Below, piece by piece: positions 62,810-64,000 of a DNA stretch of 64,000 nucleotides. Under the pieces are notes generated by a model, which ran no database searches, was not told the origin of the DNA, and saw only the letters and a program-made list of their open reading frames with translations. A program made the position numbers and the translations under genes. The number at the start of each line of letters is the position of its first letter. The first letter of the stretch is position 1. The DNA comes from Mucilaginibacter phenanthrenivorans (lineage in GTDB: Bacteria > Bacteroidota > Bacteroidia > Sphingobacteriales > Sphingobacteriaceae): the NCBI RefSeq assembly GCF_024721155.1, contig NZ_JAHVAP010000008.1, forward strand, positions 124,001 to 188,000, in the 5' to 3' direction.

Positions 62810-63096
62810 TTTATGGTGTAAGGAACGTTTTATCTGATGTTAAATTTAATATGACAGGTAATGCACGTACATCGGTTATGCAAACGTGTAAAGAAAGTTA
62901 ATAGTATTCATATTAAATCTTAAAAAATGTTAAATTTTAGCTATAATAAAGCAGTTCAACAGGTTAGGAAGCTTATTTCCCAACAAACCCAGTGACCGGT
63001 TTCTATTAAGCCGCTAAAATAAGGCTAAAAAGTCATTCGTGGGATATTTCTTTTAATTACTTCAATTATTGACATTATAAACAGGCGGTATAAAAA
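62810..63096. other. Upstream region of the barrel gene
   Basis: AT-rich gap with no supported gene. On the reverse strand it must hold the promoter of the barrel gene; a TTTG at about 62880 is present but no good -7 box is seen. Confidence 0.35.
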
Positions 63097-63130
63097 AACA
63101 AAAGCCATCTTGATAAAGATGGCTTTTGTT
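63092..63130 (-). terminator. Terminator of the SusD-like gene
   Basis: A perfect 15-bp stem (63097-63111 with 63116-63130) and a 4-base loop, followed on the reverse strand by a run of T residues. It lies 22 bases after the stop of the SusD-like gene. Confidence 0.92.
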
Positions 63131-63151
63131 AAAAAGTGTTTTATAAAACGG

Positions 63152-64000
63152 CTATGGCAGATCCCACCATACCCTGCTGGTGATTTTATCACCGCCGGTC
63201 AGCCTTGATACCGCTGCATTATAATTTACAGGGTTTACCTGCTTATCAGCTACAGAATATTCCATTCTGCGGGGGATGGCGCCTGGTGATTGCGAACCCG
63301 GGTATGCGCGTGGCGCCCTAACGAAGGTGGGCATTTCAGTACGGCGAAAATTACTCCAGGCTTCGTATTCATCCATAAACGTTGTAACCCAGTATTGATC
63401 ATTGATCATTTCAAGCCCACTGGCTGCAACATATGGATGGGCTGTATAATAATCCCCCGCAGCCGATGCAGCTACAGTAGCTGCGGCACCAAAAGCAGAT
63501 AATTCCGTTATACCATTTATTACGCCATTTTTATAATGAGTAGTCGCATCGCCAAGTCCCCAGCGTTGGGCGGCCTCGGCAAGCAGCAATTCGGTTTCTG
63601 CATAGGTTAACACCAACGTCGGTGCTGTGGCATAAAACACATTAGGGCTGGGCCTTGAATATCCGGCTATACTGCCAGGATACGTCTTCGTATGCGTAAC
63701 CGGGTCGACGTAATTAGAGATGCCGTACAAAACCGTGTTACCAACATCATATCCATTAGGTAAACCAAGCTGATCCGCAGGGTCAGAAGATCCTCCTGAC
63801 GGATCGGGGTTACTCAAGGGATCAAAGTCGGCAGGATAAAGATAAGATAGTACAGGTAACCGGGGATCATTAGTACTTTGCAAAAAATCTATAAAGGTTT
63901 TACTTATTTGCCAGGATAACTGCACCTGGCCGTCTTCGCCTATACCCCTGTAAATCCTGTTAACCGAAAGCGGGTCGTTACCATCATGCTGTACAATGGC
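63152..64000 (-). CDS. SusD/RagB-family lipoprotein, C-terminal part
   Basis: The last 282 residues of a SusD-like protein; the open frame continues through the window edge without a stop, so the start lies outside. The internal GTG at 63923 is not a start, because coding pattern (SVNRIYRGIG, GEDGQVQLSW) continues upstream of it. Features of the SusD-like_2 group are visible: TYAETELLLAEAAQRWG, then DQYWVTTFMDEYEAWSNFRRTEMPTF, ending in SRVWWDLP. It would bind a glycan or peptide at the cell surface with a SusC-type TonB transporter, probably encoded just beyond the window. No SusC is present here. Confidence 0.88.
   Translation of the reverse strand, partial: AIVQHDGNDPLSVNRIYRGIGEDGQVQLSWQISKTFIDFLQSTNDPRLPVLSYLYPADFDPLSNPDPSGGSSDPADQLGLPNGYDVGNTVLYGISNYVDPVTHTKTYPGSIAGYSRPSPNVFYATAPTLVLTYAETELLLAEAAQRWGLGDATTHYKNGVINGITELSAFGAAATVAASAAGDYYTAHPYVAASGLEMINDQYWVTTFMDEYEAWSNFRRTEMPTFVRAPRAYPGSQSPGAIPRRMEYSVADKQVNPVNYNAAVSRLTGGDKITSRVWWDLP

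Noticed and set aside
63923-63925. GTG as the start of the SusD-like gene
   Set aside because: The frame stays open to the window edge with protein-like sequence, so the GTG is an internal Val codon and the gene is cut by the window.

Overview
The window reads as a chromosome segment of a Bacteroidota bacterium, most likely Sphingobacteriaceae (Mucilaginibacter/Pedobacter-like). This rests on protein flavour: a SusD-like lipoprotein, DUF1080, NIPSNAP and DUF4964/4965 proteins, TolB-like propellers, many Tat-tagged sugar enzymes, weak ribosome sites and AT-rich intergenic palindromes. The genus is an inference. No rRNA, tRNA, transposase, phage gene or CRISPR array was seen.

Region 1 (233-20258) is metabolic. 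After a fatty-acid desaturase and a propeller/TIM-barrel pair comes a long co-directional series (4395-20258). It holds a GMC-type FAD dehydrogenase with a three-Cys Fe-S motif, its Tat-tagged small subunit, a lipoprotein cytochrome c, two Gfo/Idh/MocA oxidoreductases, three more TIM-barrel isomerase/lyase proteins, an MFS transporter, a DUF1080 protein, a large glutaminase/glycosidase-like protein, a NIPSNAP protein and an FAD oxidoreductase. Together they suggest oxidation of a glycoside or polyol (for example at C3) in the periplasm, cleavage of the keto-sugar, uptake, and cytosolic finishing steps.

Region 2 (20436-29339) is a self-contained efflux system: HlyD adaptor, TolC, MacB-type ATPase, two permeases, then a sigma-54 response regulator and a histidine kinase. 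A near-consensus -24/-12 sigma-54 promoter precedes the first gene, so the regulator probably drives its own operon. An aquaporin follows.

Region 3 (30409-55802) is a surface-glycan cluster: an ABC exporter, seven glycosyltransferases, two Wzy/ligase-like membrane proteins, a Wzx-like flippase, and a modification set (amidohydrolase, polysaccharide deacetylase, GNAT, flavin-reductase-like protein, three radical SAM enzymes, three methyltransferases, one nucleotidyltransferase). It is built of tightly overlapping operons in alternating directions. The 9-mer GGTTGCCTG occurs in all three divergent gaps.

Region 4 (56114-64000) has an ECF-like sigma factor paired with a membrane-anchored protein that carries DTIVEH repeats and a beta-barrel-like end, then YceI, a DUF5777 barrel, a stand-alone copy of the domain at the N-terminus of the 1494 gene, a TMEM175-like channel, a DoxX-like protein, an outer-membrane barrel and a truncated SusD-like gene. 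Many intergenic gaps outside the glycan cluster are filled by imperfect palindromes of several word families.
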